Assembly: GCA_019828545.1 (NCBI GenBank)
Contig: JACVRA010000165.1
Coordinates: forward strand, 803,601 to 867,600
DNA from: Paracamarosporium sp. OC-R06-R3
Taxonomy: Eukaryota > Ascomycota > Dothideomycetes > Pleosporales > Didymosphaeriaceae
DNA length: 64,000 nucleotides
Direction: 5' to 3'
Made by a program: the position numbers and the translations under genes. Positions 35,202 through 47,281 of the stretch are shown piece after piece (position 1 is the stretch's first letter; every line of letters begins with the position of its first letter). The notes below the pieces were generated by a model. The model was not told the origin of the DNA. It was given only the letters and a program-made list of their open reading frames with translations, and ran no database searches.

Positions 35202-36016
35202 TTACTTCCGCCTCGGGCTCGTCGTGCCGGTGCTCTTCTCCCCACGCTTGAGATTAAACGCCCGCTGGTCCTTCAACCACCGCCTGTAGTCTGCGACGCT
35301 GCCGATTTTCTCGCCGTAGTAGTCGGGGACTGGGTTCGCCATGGAGGAGGAAGTAGGGTCGACGCGGTGCTTTTTGATGCGGTCGTAGAATTCACGCTCT
35401 TTCTGTGTGGCTGTTAGTTTTCGTTTCACTGTTTTCTCATCCTCGGGTTGTATGCGAGATATATGCGATGGAGGTAGTAGGGAAAGCGTACCTTCGTAAT
35501 CTGCGGCGCTATAGCCCGATTCCGCAAATTGAACACAGCATTCGAGAAGAACGGTCCCACAAGCCACCCCACCGTCAACATGGCCGCGCTCGCCAAGCCC
35601 GTCGTGATAATCGGGTCGAGACCTATCGACGCAGCGAGCGTCCCGTCGTACCCCTGGCCAATGAAGACCTGCAGACCGGCATATGCCACACCGATGGCGG
35701 TAAAGCCAGACGTGACCTGGCTGGCGCGGCGGCGAGTCTTGCGGAGGGCGAAAAAGTCGTTCCATGTGAGTTGCTGCTGCGAGGATGACGTAGCGCTGGC
35801 GGAGGCGGAGGAGGCGGTTGTTGAGGCATGGCGGATGGCGAGGGCGAGGGGACACGGTCTGAAGGAGGGGCGCTGTGCGGTTTGCGGTTTCGCGGGACGC
35901 GCGCTGGTCTTGGTTGAGAAGGGAGCTGCGCTTGCGGAGGTGCAGGGTGCGATGAGGCCGGGTTGGAGACGGATGGTGAATGCGCGCGCAGGTCGCAGCG
36001 CGCTTGAAGCGAACAT
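35202..36016 (-). CDS. PAM17: Presequence translocase-associated motor subunit PAM17, mitochondrial
   Basis: Two exons (36016-35492, 35402-35202) with an 89-bp intron encode 241 residues. Pam17 is an inner-membrane protein of the TIM23 import motor that helps organise the Pam16-Pam18 module. The first 65 or so residues are rich in R, S and A without acidic residues (MFASSALRPARAFTIRLQPG), a clear mitochondrial presequence. The conserved body begins at LTWNDFFALRKTRRR and has two membrane segments, VTSGFTAIGVAYAGLQVFIG and a second one around IITTGLASAAMLTVGWLVG. The C-terminal matrix part, KEREFYDRIKKHRVDP and PDYYGEKIGSVADYRRWLKDQ, is the family signature. Splicing falls between AQITK and KEREF with no loss of conserved residues. 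Confidence 0.96.
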
Positions 36017-36675
36017 GGCTGCGGATTGTGTGGGAGAGTGGAGATGGTTTGGGGGTGTTGCCTGTTGTGAGCTGTGCTGTGCGAGGTGTGCTGCGTTTCG
36101 AGTGAGCTCAAAAGTTCGGGGCTCTTGGCGCAGATGCAGATGTGCGGAGACGCGTCTAACTCACGCGACACAAGTCGGAAAAGGGCTGGCAAAGAGCACG
36201 CGGGGATTTATTGGGCCAAATGCTTATAATAGTGATTTGTTCTTCACTCTAGGAAAACAGGGAGAGCTTCAATGGGTTCGAGGGGTGCTGGCTTTCAAAC
36301 GTCATTGCCGCAGCTCTGACCAATTGCTGATGTAAGGCATGGGATCCTTCATGAGACTGGACAGCCAATTCTAGCATGGTGATTTGTATGCTCCAGCAAT
36401 AGATTAGAAGTAAAATGAACTCGCGTTTAAGACGCGTCGCATGATTTCTTGACAGTAGTCTAGCAGCTATATCTCTAGCTACTCGTTCCATCCATCCACC
36501 CAAAGTCGTCACCATGTCTACAATGCATTTATTCGTCAACATCGATCCCATACATCGTACCTTATTCCATTTGCCACGTTACCAATGCAGATTGTAACTT
36601 CATAAACACGGAGCCACTATGCAGTAGAGTCTATTCCAGGGGAAAGTCGTCACTATTTCGTCGCGGTCATTACCC
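36017..36675. promoter_or_regulatory. Intergenic region upstream of PAM17
   Basis: This 659-bp stretch carries the PAM17 promoter on its left and the 3' region of the methyltransferase gene on its right. I see no gene. Confidence 0.4.
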
Positions 36676-38359
36676 TTACAATCCCTTGATGCCCTTGGCC
36701 CTGCTGGCTTCGAGCGCAGCAGAGAGAGCGAACTGGGTGTTGATACCCTCAACACGGTGGGTGGAGTTGATGTTCTTGACTAGCGTGATCTGGAAGCAAG
36801 TGGCCGTACCCTGACGGGATGCAATAGTCGAATAAGCCAAGAAGAACTCCCAGATGCGGAACCAGCGCTTGCCATACTTGGCGGTGACCTTCTCCTTGTT
36901 GCCAATCCAGTTGCGGTACCACTTCCAGAGGGTGGAGGAGTAGTGTACACCAACAGTGTCGATCTGCTTGACTTCGAAGCCGGCGCCCTCCAGCTTGTCG
37001 ACGACCCAGCCAAGAGGGGTTGAGGCATCGGCACCAGGGAAGACGTACTTGTTCATGAAGAGACCCCACGTGAAGTCCTCGAACTGCCATTCTTTACGGA
37101 GACCGGCGATCTGGAGGAAGAAGACACCGTCGTCATCGAGCATGTCACGGACCTGGGTAGCAAAGCCGGAGAAATGACGTACACCGACGTGCTCGGCCAT
37201 TTCGAGGCAAGTAATCTTCTTGTAGCCGCCGGAGGGGACAGGGATATCACGGTAGTCCATGCACAGGATGTTGGACTGGTCCTCGCCGATACCGGATTTC
37301 CTCAAGCCGTTGTTACCCCATTTCGTCTGATTACGTCCGAGCGTGACACCAGTGACATGGGCACCGTAGTGGACAGAGGCGAATCTGGCCAGGGTTCCCC
37401 AGCCGCAGCCGATGTCCAGCATCTTCTCGCCCTTCTCAATACCGATCTTCTCGCATACAATAGCCATCTTGTTGTCCTGGAGTTGTTCGAGAGTCTCCTC
37501 GCGGTCGATGTCGGAGATGATACCAGACGTGTAGATCATGCGTGGGCCAAGGAACCAGCCGTAGAAGTCGTCTCCGCGGTCGTAGTGGTCTCGGACCTGC
37601 TCCTCGTCTGAACTTCAGTTAGCAAATATTCGAAAAGGCACCTTTGAACGGTGCATGGTTATTGTAAGAAGGTAGAACGAACCTTGAGATCTGGTGTGCA
37701 TGATGAGCTCGGGAATCATGCCAAACAAGAAGTGCTTGATCAAGCCGAAGGTGAAGCGGAAGTTGGCCCAGTCGTGGCGCAACTCCATGATCTCCAAGCA
37801 GTCGCCCTTGAAGTCGACATCGCCATCAAAGTACTTCTCGTAGAAAGTCTCCATAGGGATCTTCTTGCCATGGTAGTTCTCACGGTCCTCGGCCTTGTGG
37901 AACTCCAAGTAGGTCTCGATGGGCTTGCCAGGGAACTTGGCCTTTTCGTTCTTGCGGGGAGCGTATTCGGAGGTAAGAATCCAGAAGGCAGCGAGGATTG
38001 GCAGATCGAAGATAATAGCGAAGAAAATCCACGTCTTGAGGCCTCCGCCGAGCTTCCAGGTGACATAGCCAGGGACACCGACGAGCAGGGAAATCAGGGC
38101 CGTGTTGGAGAAATGGTCGCGGCCATTGCTATCTGCAGGCAGAGGAGCATTTGCAATGGCTGGGTACTGCGTTCGTACAGATAGTCAGCCATCTCATCCT
38201 GCGTTGTGGAGCTCAATGGCGCGCGGGGCACCGTCGAGGGGCATGTTTACGTACAGAAGTCGTCCTCACGCCGCAGTCAAACTCGGGCTTCGTCGGCGTG
38301 CGCGCCGGAGGCGTCTCGATCCACTCGAAGGTCTCCTCGGACGTCGACCCGCTGCTCAT
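36676..38359 (-). CDS. Sphingolipid C9-methyltransferase
   Basis: Three exons (38359-38255, 38166-37683, 37607-36676) encode about 506 residues, the usual size of this fungal family; introns are 88 and 75 bp. The enzyme adds the C9 methyl branch to the sphingoid base of fungal glucosylceramides, using S-adenosylmethionine at the ER. The family is related to cyclopropane-fatty-acyl synthases and is absent from Saccharomyces cerevisiae. Two transmembrane segments lie at about residues 50-100 (TALISLLVGVPGYVTW and TWIFFAIIFDLPILAAFWIL). The SAM-binding motif I is MLDIGCGWGTLA (about 256-267). CLEMAEHVGVRHF and YDRGDDFYGWFLGP are further signatures. It is followed closely on the same strand by the phosphatase gene at 38608. 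It often occurs in two paralogues; this window shows one. Confidence 0.95.
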
Positions 38360-38607
38360 CTTGTTGGTGTTTGTGGAATTTTGCAAGACGCAGCGTGCGA
38401 AACAGTGGGCGGGCGCAGTGTAAACGCCAAGCAGGGACGGTGTGATTAGCGAAACACTGCGGAGCTCTGGCCGGGATGCAGCTGTCCGTGTCGCGCTCCT
38501 TTGGTGCTAGCCCGCCGCCTCGTCAGCCGATAAGAAAGCAGTACGTATTCACATGCATGCGTGTTCACATCGTCGCACACTGACCGCCGTTGGGAGCTGC
38601 AAAGGAT

Positions 38608-39629
38608 TCATATGTCGGCTTGCAGAGTGCGCTTGATGACAGCTACCTGCTCTTTCGTGACCCCAGTAGACAGCAGATACGCCTCCACGCCGCCGTACTT
38701 GTCCTGGAGATGCGCATACACTTTGCGCACCACGTCGGGCGGACACAGTGCAAACTGTTCCGACAGGCCAATGCTCTGGATCTCCTTCATGCGCTGCGGC
38801 TTCTCTGCTTCCAGTTCTGGCTCAGACACTAGGTAGTCCTTCTCAATCGCGGCCATGTCGACCTCGAGCAAGAAGAGCAAGAGCATGACGATCAGTCCCG
38901 TCCGATCTTTGCCCTGCGTGCAATGCACTAGGACAGGCCAGTTCTCTTTCTTCGCGAGCACATCGAATACCTGTTTTACTTCGGATGTGCATACGTCCAA
39001 AGACTCGACAGCGAGGCCGACAAGGCCCATCTCTTCCATGTGTGGTGCGAGAATCTTTATGGCGTCCTTGCGGTAGCCGGCCGCCATCAGCCCGACCAAC
39101 TTGAAAAACTCCCTCCAGGACAGCTTTGAGATGAGCATGCGCGAGAACGCTGAGCCGTTGAAGTTGATCTCACGATACATCACCCCCGGTATCTTCAAGG
39201 GCTCTGCGACGTCGTCGTTTGATTGCGGTACTGCAGCGGATGCTTTGATTTTGGCATCTCGTTTCTGTGCTTGCTCAATGTGCTCGGTCCTTTGGTTGTT
39301 AGTAATTTGATTTGAGACCTGGATGGGTACCCCTACTTTGTGCGCAGGTCGATGATGGTCCTCAGCTTGTACTCGTCCACTAATTTTTGCCGGTCATGGT
39401 ATGTCGCTTCGTCTGTTGCTGTTAGTCGAATCGTTTTCCAAATCATCGTTCGCATACCTGGTCTTGCCCCTCGATACAGTAGACCGGTTTTTACGCGCCT
39501 GGAATTGCTCAGTAGGCTTCAGAAGGTTGGCGGGCTGTCACAATACCTGTTTCCTGCGCGGTCGTTCACAAATGCTCCGGCATCGCGAAAATTGGGAATG
39601 CTTTTCAAAGGCGATAGAGTATCTGACAT
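38608..39629 (-). CDS. Tyrosine-phosphatase-like protein (Y_phosphatase3 family)
   Basis: Five exons were sought and four found: 39629-39547, 39498-39458 (41 nt), 39412-39337 and 39289-38608, encoding 293 residues. Introns are only 45 to 48 bp. It starts MSDTLSPLKSIPNFRDAGAF, where the NFRD motif is typical of the family, and continues with KTGLLYRGARP and IIDLRT. The catalytic P-loop is VHCTQGKDRTG (about residues 186-196), with the CX5R cysteine and arginine present. The family includes bacterial LipA- and PtpB-like and fungal dual-specificity phosphatases acting on phosphotyrosine or phosphoinositides. The substrate here cannot be read from sequence. It has no signal peptide or membrane segment, so it is probably cytosolic. 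It lies 248 bp upstream of the methyltransferase start, same strand, and diverges from EIS1. Confidence 0.92.
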
Positions 39630-40457
39630 GACTGGTCGTGGTCCCACTGAAGCGTGATTTGACTGAAGAAGTATATGTTGTGACTGCGAAAAGGGTTCAT
39701 GAGTTGCTGCTTGATTTCCAGGTAATGTCGCCTGCTGACGTCGGCTCTGTAAATCATGGCGCTAAACCGCATGGGGCTCGAGGGTCTTTGCAAGCGTTCA
39801 TGCCTCGCTCCAGCACCCTATGGTGCTCAGTTATGGGATGCTGTCGGTCGCTCGGTGATGGGGAAAATCATTTACTGGCAATGTGGTGAGGTGAAAGCCT
39901 GAAGTAAGCATTGCATTGCTGACACCCGCCCATGCAACAACAAGGACTGACAAGCTTCTGGGTCTGCCCAAGAAACTGGTACACCGGAGGATGCACAGTG
40001 CAAGGCTTGTGCAAGGCTAGACATCCCCTCGTGCCAGTCGCTGTGCGCGATGCACGTGTACAGAATGTAGAAGATGTCGCTATCGACAGGGACCAGCACT
40101 CGCACGACCGCATTTGGGGTCTGGTTTCTGCATTCGGTTATGAACATGTGTTTCGTGCCGCAATTGGAGCCTTTGCACCCAATAAGAGACGGTGATCACG
40201 TTGGATTAACGCCATGATCCCCAGGGCGATCGTCGCCGAAGTCCACGGTCTAGCCACCAAGGGCGCTAGACACGGTCGTTGTGATGTCATAGTCGTCCAC
40301 CACCGCCGCCCTACATCATCAGCATGCCGGCCCCTAAGGCTGATGCTGCCGCCCGCTATTCCTGCGATTTCCCCCAGGAACGCATTTCCTGTCCCTAATA
40401 GCTGGTCTCTGAGCCAGCGCAATTCTCTCTTGACCGACTCTGCACGCGCAACCCGCC
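39630..40457. promoter_or_regulatory. Divergent region between the phosphatase and EIS1 genes
   Basis: This 828-bp region faces two start codons. Several overlapping short frames occur on both strands, none resembling a known protein. It presumably holds both promoters and leaders. Confidence 0.4.
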
Positions 40458-43274
40458 ATGGCAGCTATACAGACACAAACACCGCCGAACGGGGCTAACA
40501 GCACACCCCTGAAGGATTCTACACCAGGGAGCGCTGTAGACGGCGCTACCAATATGCGGTGCCCTGACCCTTCTGTACACAAGACAAAAAACACCACGCT
40601 CCAAGACCATGCTTCTGCCGCAGCTCTATACAGCACGAACCCCTCCCGGGCGAGCACCCGGAATCCGCTCGGAACTGACGGCAAGCTTTCTTCTGCCAGT
40701 GAGGTTCTCGGTCGCTGCGCATACTTGTTGTGCTGACCCCAATTGCAGGCGCCGCAGCCAGTCTCAGACACGCGCAGCCTCATGATCTTCCGAGCTTCCC
40801 ATCAGTCGGTATTGACACGCGAACGTCGGCCGGCGCAGCAGCACACTTGGCAAACGCCAACTTCAAAAGTCCAGAATACCCAAAAGTACAGCAGTCGTCG
40901 ACAGCTGCGGGTAAAGCCGCACTGTTGGCACACGACTACAAGATGGCTCCTCTTTGGCAGCCCGAAGCCAGCACTGCAGGTTCCAAGGCGGCTTTGCTTG
41001 CGCATAGAGATGGCGCAAAACTGAATCTTTGGCAGCCTGAACCGCATGCTGATGGGAATTCTGCAGCCTCAATCGCCTTCAGCAAGAAAGGTTTGGGTCC
41101 TCGTGCTGATTGGAGCAGTACGGAAGAAGGAAGGAAGAAGGCTTTAATCGCCGCCACGGGTGCTACCATGGAGACGAGACGAAAGCGAGCTCAATCAAAT
41201 CCTGCTCCTCCGCCAACATATCCGGACTCCCATAATTCTGCAAAGAATGCCCTCAGTGCGGCCACAATATCGCACAGTGCATCCATGAGGTTGAAACCGC
41301 AAAGCACAGGTACCACCACTACCGATTCGAATAGGATGGGATCGGAAGCCATGGAAGCTGCGCGAATCCAACATTCCAAAGTTACACGAGACATGTACAC
41401 TGAACGTCCTCCTGTCGCGTTGGAACTGGAGGAGAAGAAACGGCAAGACGCGCTCAAAGCTTCCGCGATATCAATGGCCAAGAAAATGTACGACATACAG
41501 CAGTACCACATTGACCAGGCCTCGGGGCGCACATCAAAATCACATGCCAACTCAGGAGCCATCGCAGCCCAGAATCAGCAGCCCAATGTGAGCACCGAAG
41601 ACAACCTCAAGCAGGAAGCTATGCGCTACATCGGCATTCAGGAGGCTGCACAGAAGCTCGCCGCTGAGCGACTGTCAAAGATTGGCCCAGATGAGGCGAC
41701 ACAGTTCCGAAGTTACTATGGATACGAGAAGCCGTCACGAAACAAGCTGTCAATACGACGAGGACGCAATCGAGCATCCAGCAACCCTGAAGTAGGCGAT
41801 TCCGATTCCGACGATGAGATGCAGTCTCGACGGATACGTTCGCAGATGTCTCAGCTCAACAAGAACCTAGCGCAGGTACGTGATCTATAAATGTCTTAGA
41901 TGCATTGTGCTGTGTTTAAAAGGCTCTGCTAACCAACCCTTCTTCTAGGTTGATGCAAAGAAGCGAGAACAGGACCGAAAATATCTACTCGAGGCAGCAC
42001 AACGCAAGGTACAGACACAGATGGCCGGGATCGACAAGAGGGTGTTTGATGAAACGGGCAAGCTATCTCCTGCGATGCTGGAAGAATGGGATGCCAAAGC
42101 TCGAGCACGGGCTTCGGCAAACAGTGAAGTTCGTATGGAGAACCACGGCAAGGTTCATATCGGTCATGGCAAGTTCATGGACCAATCCGAGATTGATGCG
42201 ATAGCCCAAGCCAGGATGCAACCGACACTAGACGAGATCAATGAGAAGACGGAGAAGCGGTTAGCCGAAGAAGAGGAGCGGCGGCTGGAGTTGGCAGAGC
42301 AGAAGCGCCAGGAGCAAAATGAAAAGGAGCGAGCCGCTGAGATCAAGGCTGAAGAGAAAGCCTCCAAGGGTGAGTACTCTCTATTCGAGCGATCAGCTGG
42401 TTGCTAATTTAAGACAGCCGAGGAGAAGAGAGCTCTCAAAGCCAAGTCAGCTGAAGGGAAAGCAGCCGCCAAACAAGAAAAGGAGGCTGAGAAGGAGAAA
42501 CGGGCGGAAGAGAAGCGGATGGCAAAGGAGCAGAAGCGCAAATCTCGAGAAACGCCCGCAGAGCCTTTGCCCGTGGCAGCTGGTGGAACAGCATTGGGCA
42601 CTGCGGCAATAGGCTCAGGCGCGGCGGAGACAACTGCGGTAGTTACATCTCCGGCTACCAACGACGTTGCCAACGAGAACGACGACCTCTACCGCGATCC
42701 TACACCAGCCGGCGTCCGTACATCTGCCGAGCCAGAAGAGGAGCCCGCGGCGGCTCGTTCGTCTACAGCGCAAGAAGAAACATCAGCTGGCCGCCCATCC
42801 ACAGCCAAGGAAGACACTTTATCTTCTCCAACCTCGCCTCTGTCACCGACAAAGACGGGATCAAAACGCCTGTCAGGCCTCTTCAGCAAGTTCAAGCGCC
42901 GCTCCAAGCATACCAATTCCACCTCGGAACCCGGCTTCATCGGCGGTGCCAACCTGCGCAACTCGGAGTCTCATTCTCACTCCAACCACGAGTCCGCACC
43001 TGGCAGCCCGATTCCTAACCACATACCGAAAGCGAACGGTTCAGCCGAACGGCGGCACTCGGACGTCTCGTCGCTATCCGACGACTCTGGGCGAGGCCGG
43101 CCCATGGAACGGACGGCGACGCAGGATTCCAAAGTCTCAGAGCTGTCCGAGTACGAGGAGGCCAGGGACACGTTCAACGAGAGTCTGGCGCCGCCGCCCA
43201 GCTTCGGGACCGTGTTGAACACGCGGAACAGCGGGAGTCCGATCCGCGACTCGAAGTTCCACGAGGTGCTATGA
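40458..43274 (+). CDS. EIS1: Eisosome protein 1
   Basis: Four exons (40458-40698, 40749-41875, 41949-42369, 42418-43274) encode about 881 residues; introns are 50, 73 and 48 bp. Eis1 is a cytosolic scaffold protein at the plasma-membrane furrows called eisosomes. The N-terminal half carries the family's degenerate alanine-rich repeats: AAASLRHAQ, AGAAAHLANANF, AGKAALLAHDYKMAPLWQPE, SKAALLAHRDGAKLNLWQPE and NSAASIAFSK. The middle has VDAKKREQDRKYLLEAAQR followed by a long highly charged coiled coil (KTEKRLAEEEERRLELAEQ). The C-terminal 250 residues are S/P-rich, contain KRLSGLFSKFKRRSK, and look disordered and phosphorylatable. The first donor is GTGAGG at 40699, which gives the only in-frame join. 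Confidence 0.92.
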
Positions 43275-44129
43275 GGATTTGCTTTGTTTCACGCGTCACG
43301 ACCGGATGATGATGATGTTTGTGTTTTTGTCTTGTCTTGTGTATATGTTGTTTGGAATGAATGGATTTCGGGGAGCCGGTACACACACGGTGGCTCAAGG
43401 GATGGGTAATGGGGTGGCCTCTGGGGTCTGTTATGTTATATCCTCTGCAGTGCGAGCAGTCTGAGTGCGATCAATGGCAGTATTTCTCTCCGTCGGTCTG
43501 AGTCCTGTTATGAATCAATCCAACGATGCTTTCCTGCCTCCTCTGACCATCAACCAGGATGGCGGCCGATGTGTGATGCAGGGATGCGCTGGCGGTTGGC
43601 CGACTGCTCTAGCCAATCACGCATCGTCGTGGGCATATTGGCTGGTAGGCGCTGGGGGCGTAGTGGGGCGGTTCGACGGCGGGGCTGGTGAGGGCGGGAG
43701 CGGTGAAGCCTGAGTGAGTCGGCTGCGAAGACAACTCGGCGTAGAAAGCGGATTGTACGTAGTATGGAGAGTGTTGGACGGGGGGAGGTTTGGAGGGCGT
43801 CTGATTCGGGGCTAGAGCGCGGGTGGCTGATCGCCTAGACGCTGCCTTGGTCGGCGTCGGCTTGGGGCTTTACACGTCAGAACATGGCATGAGCCCACCG
43901 ACAGCGAACGACAGACACCGCCTGCCACACACACAAGAGTCGTAGTATTCTGCAGCACACGCTATTCACCCGCTTGCACATGTCTGGCCTGCCCCGTCGA
44001 TAGGCGCGCCCGTCTCCGCACATGTCGAAACGAGCCCAATAGCACCGCCTGCCCGTCGCGCTTGTGCATCCTCGACACGCACCTCGACTTTCAGCACAGC
44101 TGGCCTGCTGAACAATCTCCCCAAGCATC
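43275..44129. other. Intergenic region between EIS1 and the 885-residue protein gene
   Basis: This 855-bp stretch holds the EIS1 3' region and the next promoter. It includes a GATGATGATG run near 43303. No gene is supported. Confidence 0.4.
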
Positions 44130-46787
44130 ATGCTGAGCTCGTCCGAGTCGTCGCGCCGGCGCAAGAAGGACCCCGACCGCGAGCGCACCAGCCCCAAGTC
44201 CAAGGACCGCGACCGCGAGAAGGACAAGGACAGAGAGCGCCACAGGAGCAGCAGGTCGTCGCGCTCGTCGGGCAGCACCCGCAAGCCCCGCTCCAACGCC
44301 TCCAAGGAAGACGTCTCCGATCGCACCTCGTCGACGTCGGCACACAAGATGGCCATCGTGCCCGAGATGGACCGCAGGAGCTCCATGGGCGCCAGCTCGC
44401 TGAACGGCTCGCGGACCAGCCTGTCGTATCCCACCCTGTCCAAGACGCATGCGAAGGAGAACATCTACAAGCGCGAGGAGCCCGTTGAGCGGGGGACCCC
44501 CGAGCCCGCCGACGTCGACGACGAGCACAAGGAACACCCATCACCCCCGCCGCCTACTCGACCGCCGCCCAGCCCACCGCTTACGGCCACCAATGGCGCA
44601 GATCTCAGGAAGACGGCCAGTGCGAACAGCATGCGGAGGAACACCGAAGCGCTGCACAAGGAGATGGCATCGGGGAGGCAGAGCGTCGACAGCGGCACCC
44701 GCATGACGCCCGACCCGCGGGCTGGGGCAGCCTCTCGCTCGAGCGTAAGAGAAGGAGAGATTGACGGCACGGATTTCACATCGACCACGAGCAGCCAGCC
44801 CAGCACCATCGGCGCAAAGTCGCCAAAAGCTGCACCAACAAGAGTACCCCCACCTCCACCAAAAGCCCCACCACCAAGAGCAAAGACGTCCAGCCCTTCA
44901 AATGCAAGGCCACCAGGGAAAGCACCATCGACGACTGTCAGGGCACGCTCACGGCATTCCTCGGAAGTGACGCAGTCGACAGGCTCGAATTTTACCTCGG
45001 TGCTGGTCGAACGCCAGACTGCTCGAAGAGCCGATGCATCGCCTACAAACTCTGAAGTCTCGCCCGATTCCGTTGTAGATTCGTCACCCCGGACCCCCAC
45101 TCAACACTCGGTCCTCCCTACCGTTCTTTCGGCGAAGAAGGTACCAGAGAGACCTACCTTTGAGATCATCACCGATCCTCTCTCCCGTGCTCAATCAGTG
45201 GACTCTGCCTACAATGAATCCCCTCTTACGCCACCTCCACCACCGCCTCCACCTGCCCTCATGGACCCGCCGAGGGTGGATTACCTCCTTCAGAACGGAG
45301 GGCTGAAGCAGCCGGTTCCTCGCACTCTGCTCGCCGCAATGGATGGCACACCAGTACCCGCATATTCTCAGTATATGTCACCACGCATATCAGGTCCGCA
45401 AACGCATGATGCTCGCCAATTCTTCAACCCGCTACAGAAGCTTTTGGACGACTACAATGCAGTCATGGATACCAGCGGCTCTTTGGCAGTCGCTACAGGT
45501 TACCGCTCTGTGGCACGCCGCCTGCTCGACCGGCTCGAAGCAGTCTTTGCACGCAACATATCGTCGGAACAATGTCCATGCATCATGTGCCTCGACAAAC
45601 CCATCCACGAAGACCAGGCAGGAGTAAACTGGGGCGAGATTCTTGAACTAGTGTCTGGACGATGCGACCTCCCTCCCTGGCCACCTGTCGACGCAGCTCA
45701 GCCTAATGGTTTAGGTATTGCTGACCTGGAAGCGCCATGCCAGCGCATCGACGTCGACGTTCCCGAACAGTACCGCGAACACTACCAGCAGCAGTCCCGC
45801 AAAACGAAAGTTGCAGTACAGTCTTGGCTTTCTAATCAACAAGAGGCTATCCCCGAAGACGCCGACGACGAAACGCTGACCTTCGCTATGCTCACGCGTC
45901 TAGAGCAGACGCAACGCCCGCTGTTCTACTCCGTGCTTTGGGGCATGGACACCATCCCGCATCCACGCACGCAGAAGGAAAGCAAGCCCACGCCGCCGTA
46001 CATCACGAAAGCCGCGCTCGCCCTCCAACGTCTATACCGCCTCTACTCACCTCCACGAGACCAACTAGTAGTAATGTACATGCTGCGCAACCCCACGATG
46101 CACAACACGCTCGCCACACTCTCCGCCGTGACAAAGCACGAATGGGAGATCCTCGTCTCCGGCCGCTTCGACGGCTTCCTCTGGAGCGGCGCCGAGACGT
46201 CCCCCAGCATCTCGCGCACACCATCAGGCGACGTCCCCACAACCTCGGGCCCCCAGCGCTTCGCCTCCCCCTTCGGCGCCCCCATGACGAGCCCCCGTCC
46301 CGGCTCCACACGCCCCGGCAGCACGCGTCCCGGCGCAGCCCCAGCCCCAGTGCAGATCGACGAGGAGACGGAAATCGCGGTCCTCGCAGAGGTAGAGCGC
46401 GAAATCTACCTCGGCATGGAAGCAATGGAAGACGCGTTCGAAGCCCTGCACATCGCGGCCGAGAACGTCCGGCGGAGGCTGCGCGAGCGCGGCGCCGCGC
46501 TGTCCATGGTTGCGCAGGCGCGTCGCCCCGCGGATATCGAGGTCCGCATGGGGACGCCGGCGAGTGTGGTGGGCGAGGAGGGATGGGGTGGGGATGAAAG
46601 GAGCGAGATTGGGCCTGATGATAGTGCGAGTAATGTTAGTCATAATAGGCGCAGGAGGGGCGGGAGGGCGCGCGAGAGGAGGGTGCAGACGCCTGCGCTG
46701 GTCGAGGAGGAGGGTGAACATGGTGGGGGGCATGGGCATGGGCATGGATTGGGAAGCTTGGCGGAGAGGGTCAGGAGGAAGTATTAG
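44130..46787 (+). CDS. Conserved fungal protein of unknown function with CPCIMC motif
   Basis: This single exon encodes 885 residues from the ATG at 44130. Residues 1-60 are an RS/RD/RE-rich basic stretch (KDRDREKDKDRERHRSS), which suggests a nuclear or RNA-associated protein. Residues about 60-400 are S/P-rich and disordered with polyproline runs. A folded region begins near FFNPLQKLLDDYNAVMDTSG (about 430). It contains CPCIMC (about 482-487), GVNWGEILELVSGRCDLPPW, a helical FAMLTRLEQTQRPLFYSVLWG and KHEWEILVSGRFDGFLW. From memory some related fungal proteins carry the database name 5-methylcytosine G/T mismatch-specific DNA glycosylase, but I see no HhH-GPD or other glycosylase motif here and do not adopt it. 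A second helix (EIAVLAEVEREIYLGMEAME) lies at about 750. The end is H- and G-rich. Function unknown. Confidence 0.82.
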   Translation: MLSSSESSRRRKKDPDRERTSPKSKDRDREKDKDRERHRSSRSSRSSGSTRKPRSNASKEDVSDRTSSTSAHKMAIVPEMDRRSSMGASSLNGSRTSLSYPTLSKTHAKENIYKREEPVERGTPEPADVDDEHKEHPSPPPPTRPPPSPPLTATNGADLRKTASANSMRRNTEALHKEMASGRQSVDSGTRMTPDPRAGAASRSSVREGEIDGTDFTSTTSSQPSTIGAKSPKAAPTRVPPPPPKAPPPRAKTSSPSNARPPGKAPSTTVRARSRHSSEVTQSTGSNFTSVLVERQTARRADASPTNSEVSPDSVVDSSPRTPTQHSVLPTVLSAKKVPERPTFEIITDPLSRAQSVDSAYNESPLTPPPPPPPPALMDPPRVDYLLQNGGLKQPVPRTLLAAMDGTPVPAYSQYMSPRISGPQTHDARQFFNPLQKLLDDYNAVMDTSGSLAVATGYRSVARRLLDRLEAVFARNISSEQCPCIMCLDKPIHEDQAGVNWGEILELVSGRCDLPPWPPVDAAQPNGLGIADLEAPCQRIDVDVPEQYREHYQQQSRKTKVAVQSWLSNQQEAIPEDADDETLTFAMLTRLEQTQRPLFYSVLWGMDTIPHPRTQKESKPTPPYITKAALALQRLYRLYSPPRDQLVVMYMLRNPTMHNTLATLSAVTKHEWEILVSGRFDGFLWSGAETSPSISRTPSGDVPTTSGPQRFASPFGAPMTSPRPGSTRPGSTRPGAAPAPVQIDEETEIAVLAEVEREIYLGMEAMEDAFEALHIAAENVRRRLRERGAALSMVAQARRPADIEVRMGTPASVVGEEGWGGDERSEIGPDDSASNVSHNRRRRGGRARERRVQTPALVEEEGEHGGGHGHGHGLGSLAERVRRKY

Positions 46788-47281
46788 GTTTTTTCCTGCC
46801 TTCTTTCTTCCTTCTTTCTTCTTTCTGGTTTTCTAGTGGAGGTTGGGGAGGGTGTTAGTGCTGTGCTGTGCGAGATGAAATGATGCCATCGGGGAGTGTG
46901 GGTGGGTTTACATGGTTATGAGTTATGATGTGTTTGTCTTTTTCTTAGTTGTTAGCGATGAGATGGGGGGGGATATGAGTGTATGAGCATATTTGTGCGG
47001 TTTGCACGGAATGGAGGGAATGGATGGGATGGGCGGAGTATGGATACCCAAATTTTATTCTGTTCTTTTACATTGTGTCTAATTGTGTTGTGTTGTGCTG
47101 TGCTGTGCTGTTGGGAGGTGAGAGGGGCAGATGTGAGTTGGTGAGGAGTAGAATGGAGTAAGTTGGTGAGGTAGAGGTGTTTAGTGAGGAGTGAAGGGTG
47201 GAGGGTGGAGGAAGTCTGCCGGGATATCGACGGCGTCGGCCTCAGCGTCGACGTCGCGCATGCCTTGAATACTGCCGATTG
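46788..47281. other. GT-rich low-complexity 3' region
   Basis: The region downstream of the 885-residue gene is strand-asymmetric, with long G/T/A-rich stretches and repeats such as TGTGCTGTGCTGTGCTG near 47095-47112. No gene is supported. It leads directly into the motif array. Confidence 0.5.

Noticed and set aside
35529..36335. 268-codon plus-strand frame antisense to PAM17
   Set aside because: It is a shadow of the GC-rich PAM17 exon on the opposite strand.
44465..45100. 211-codon minus-strand frame within the 885-residue gene
   Set aside because: A GC-rich shadow frame of a well-supported gene on the other strand.
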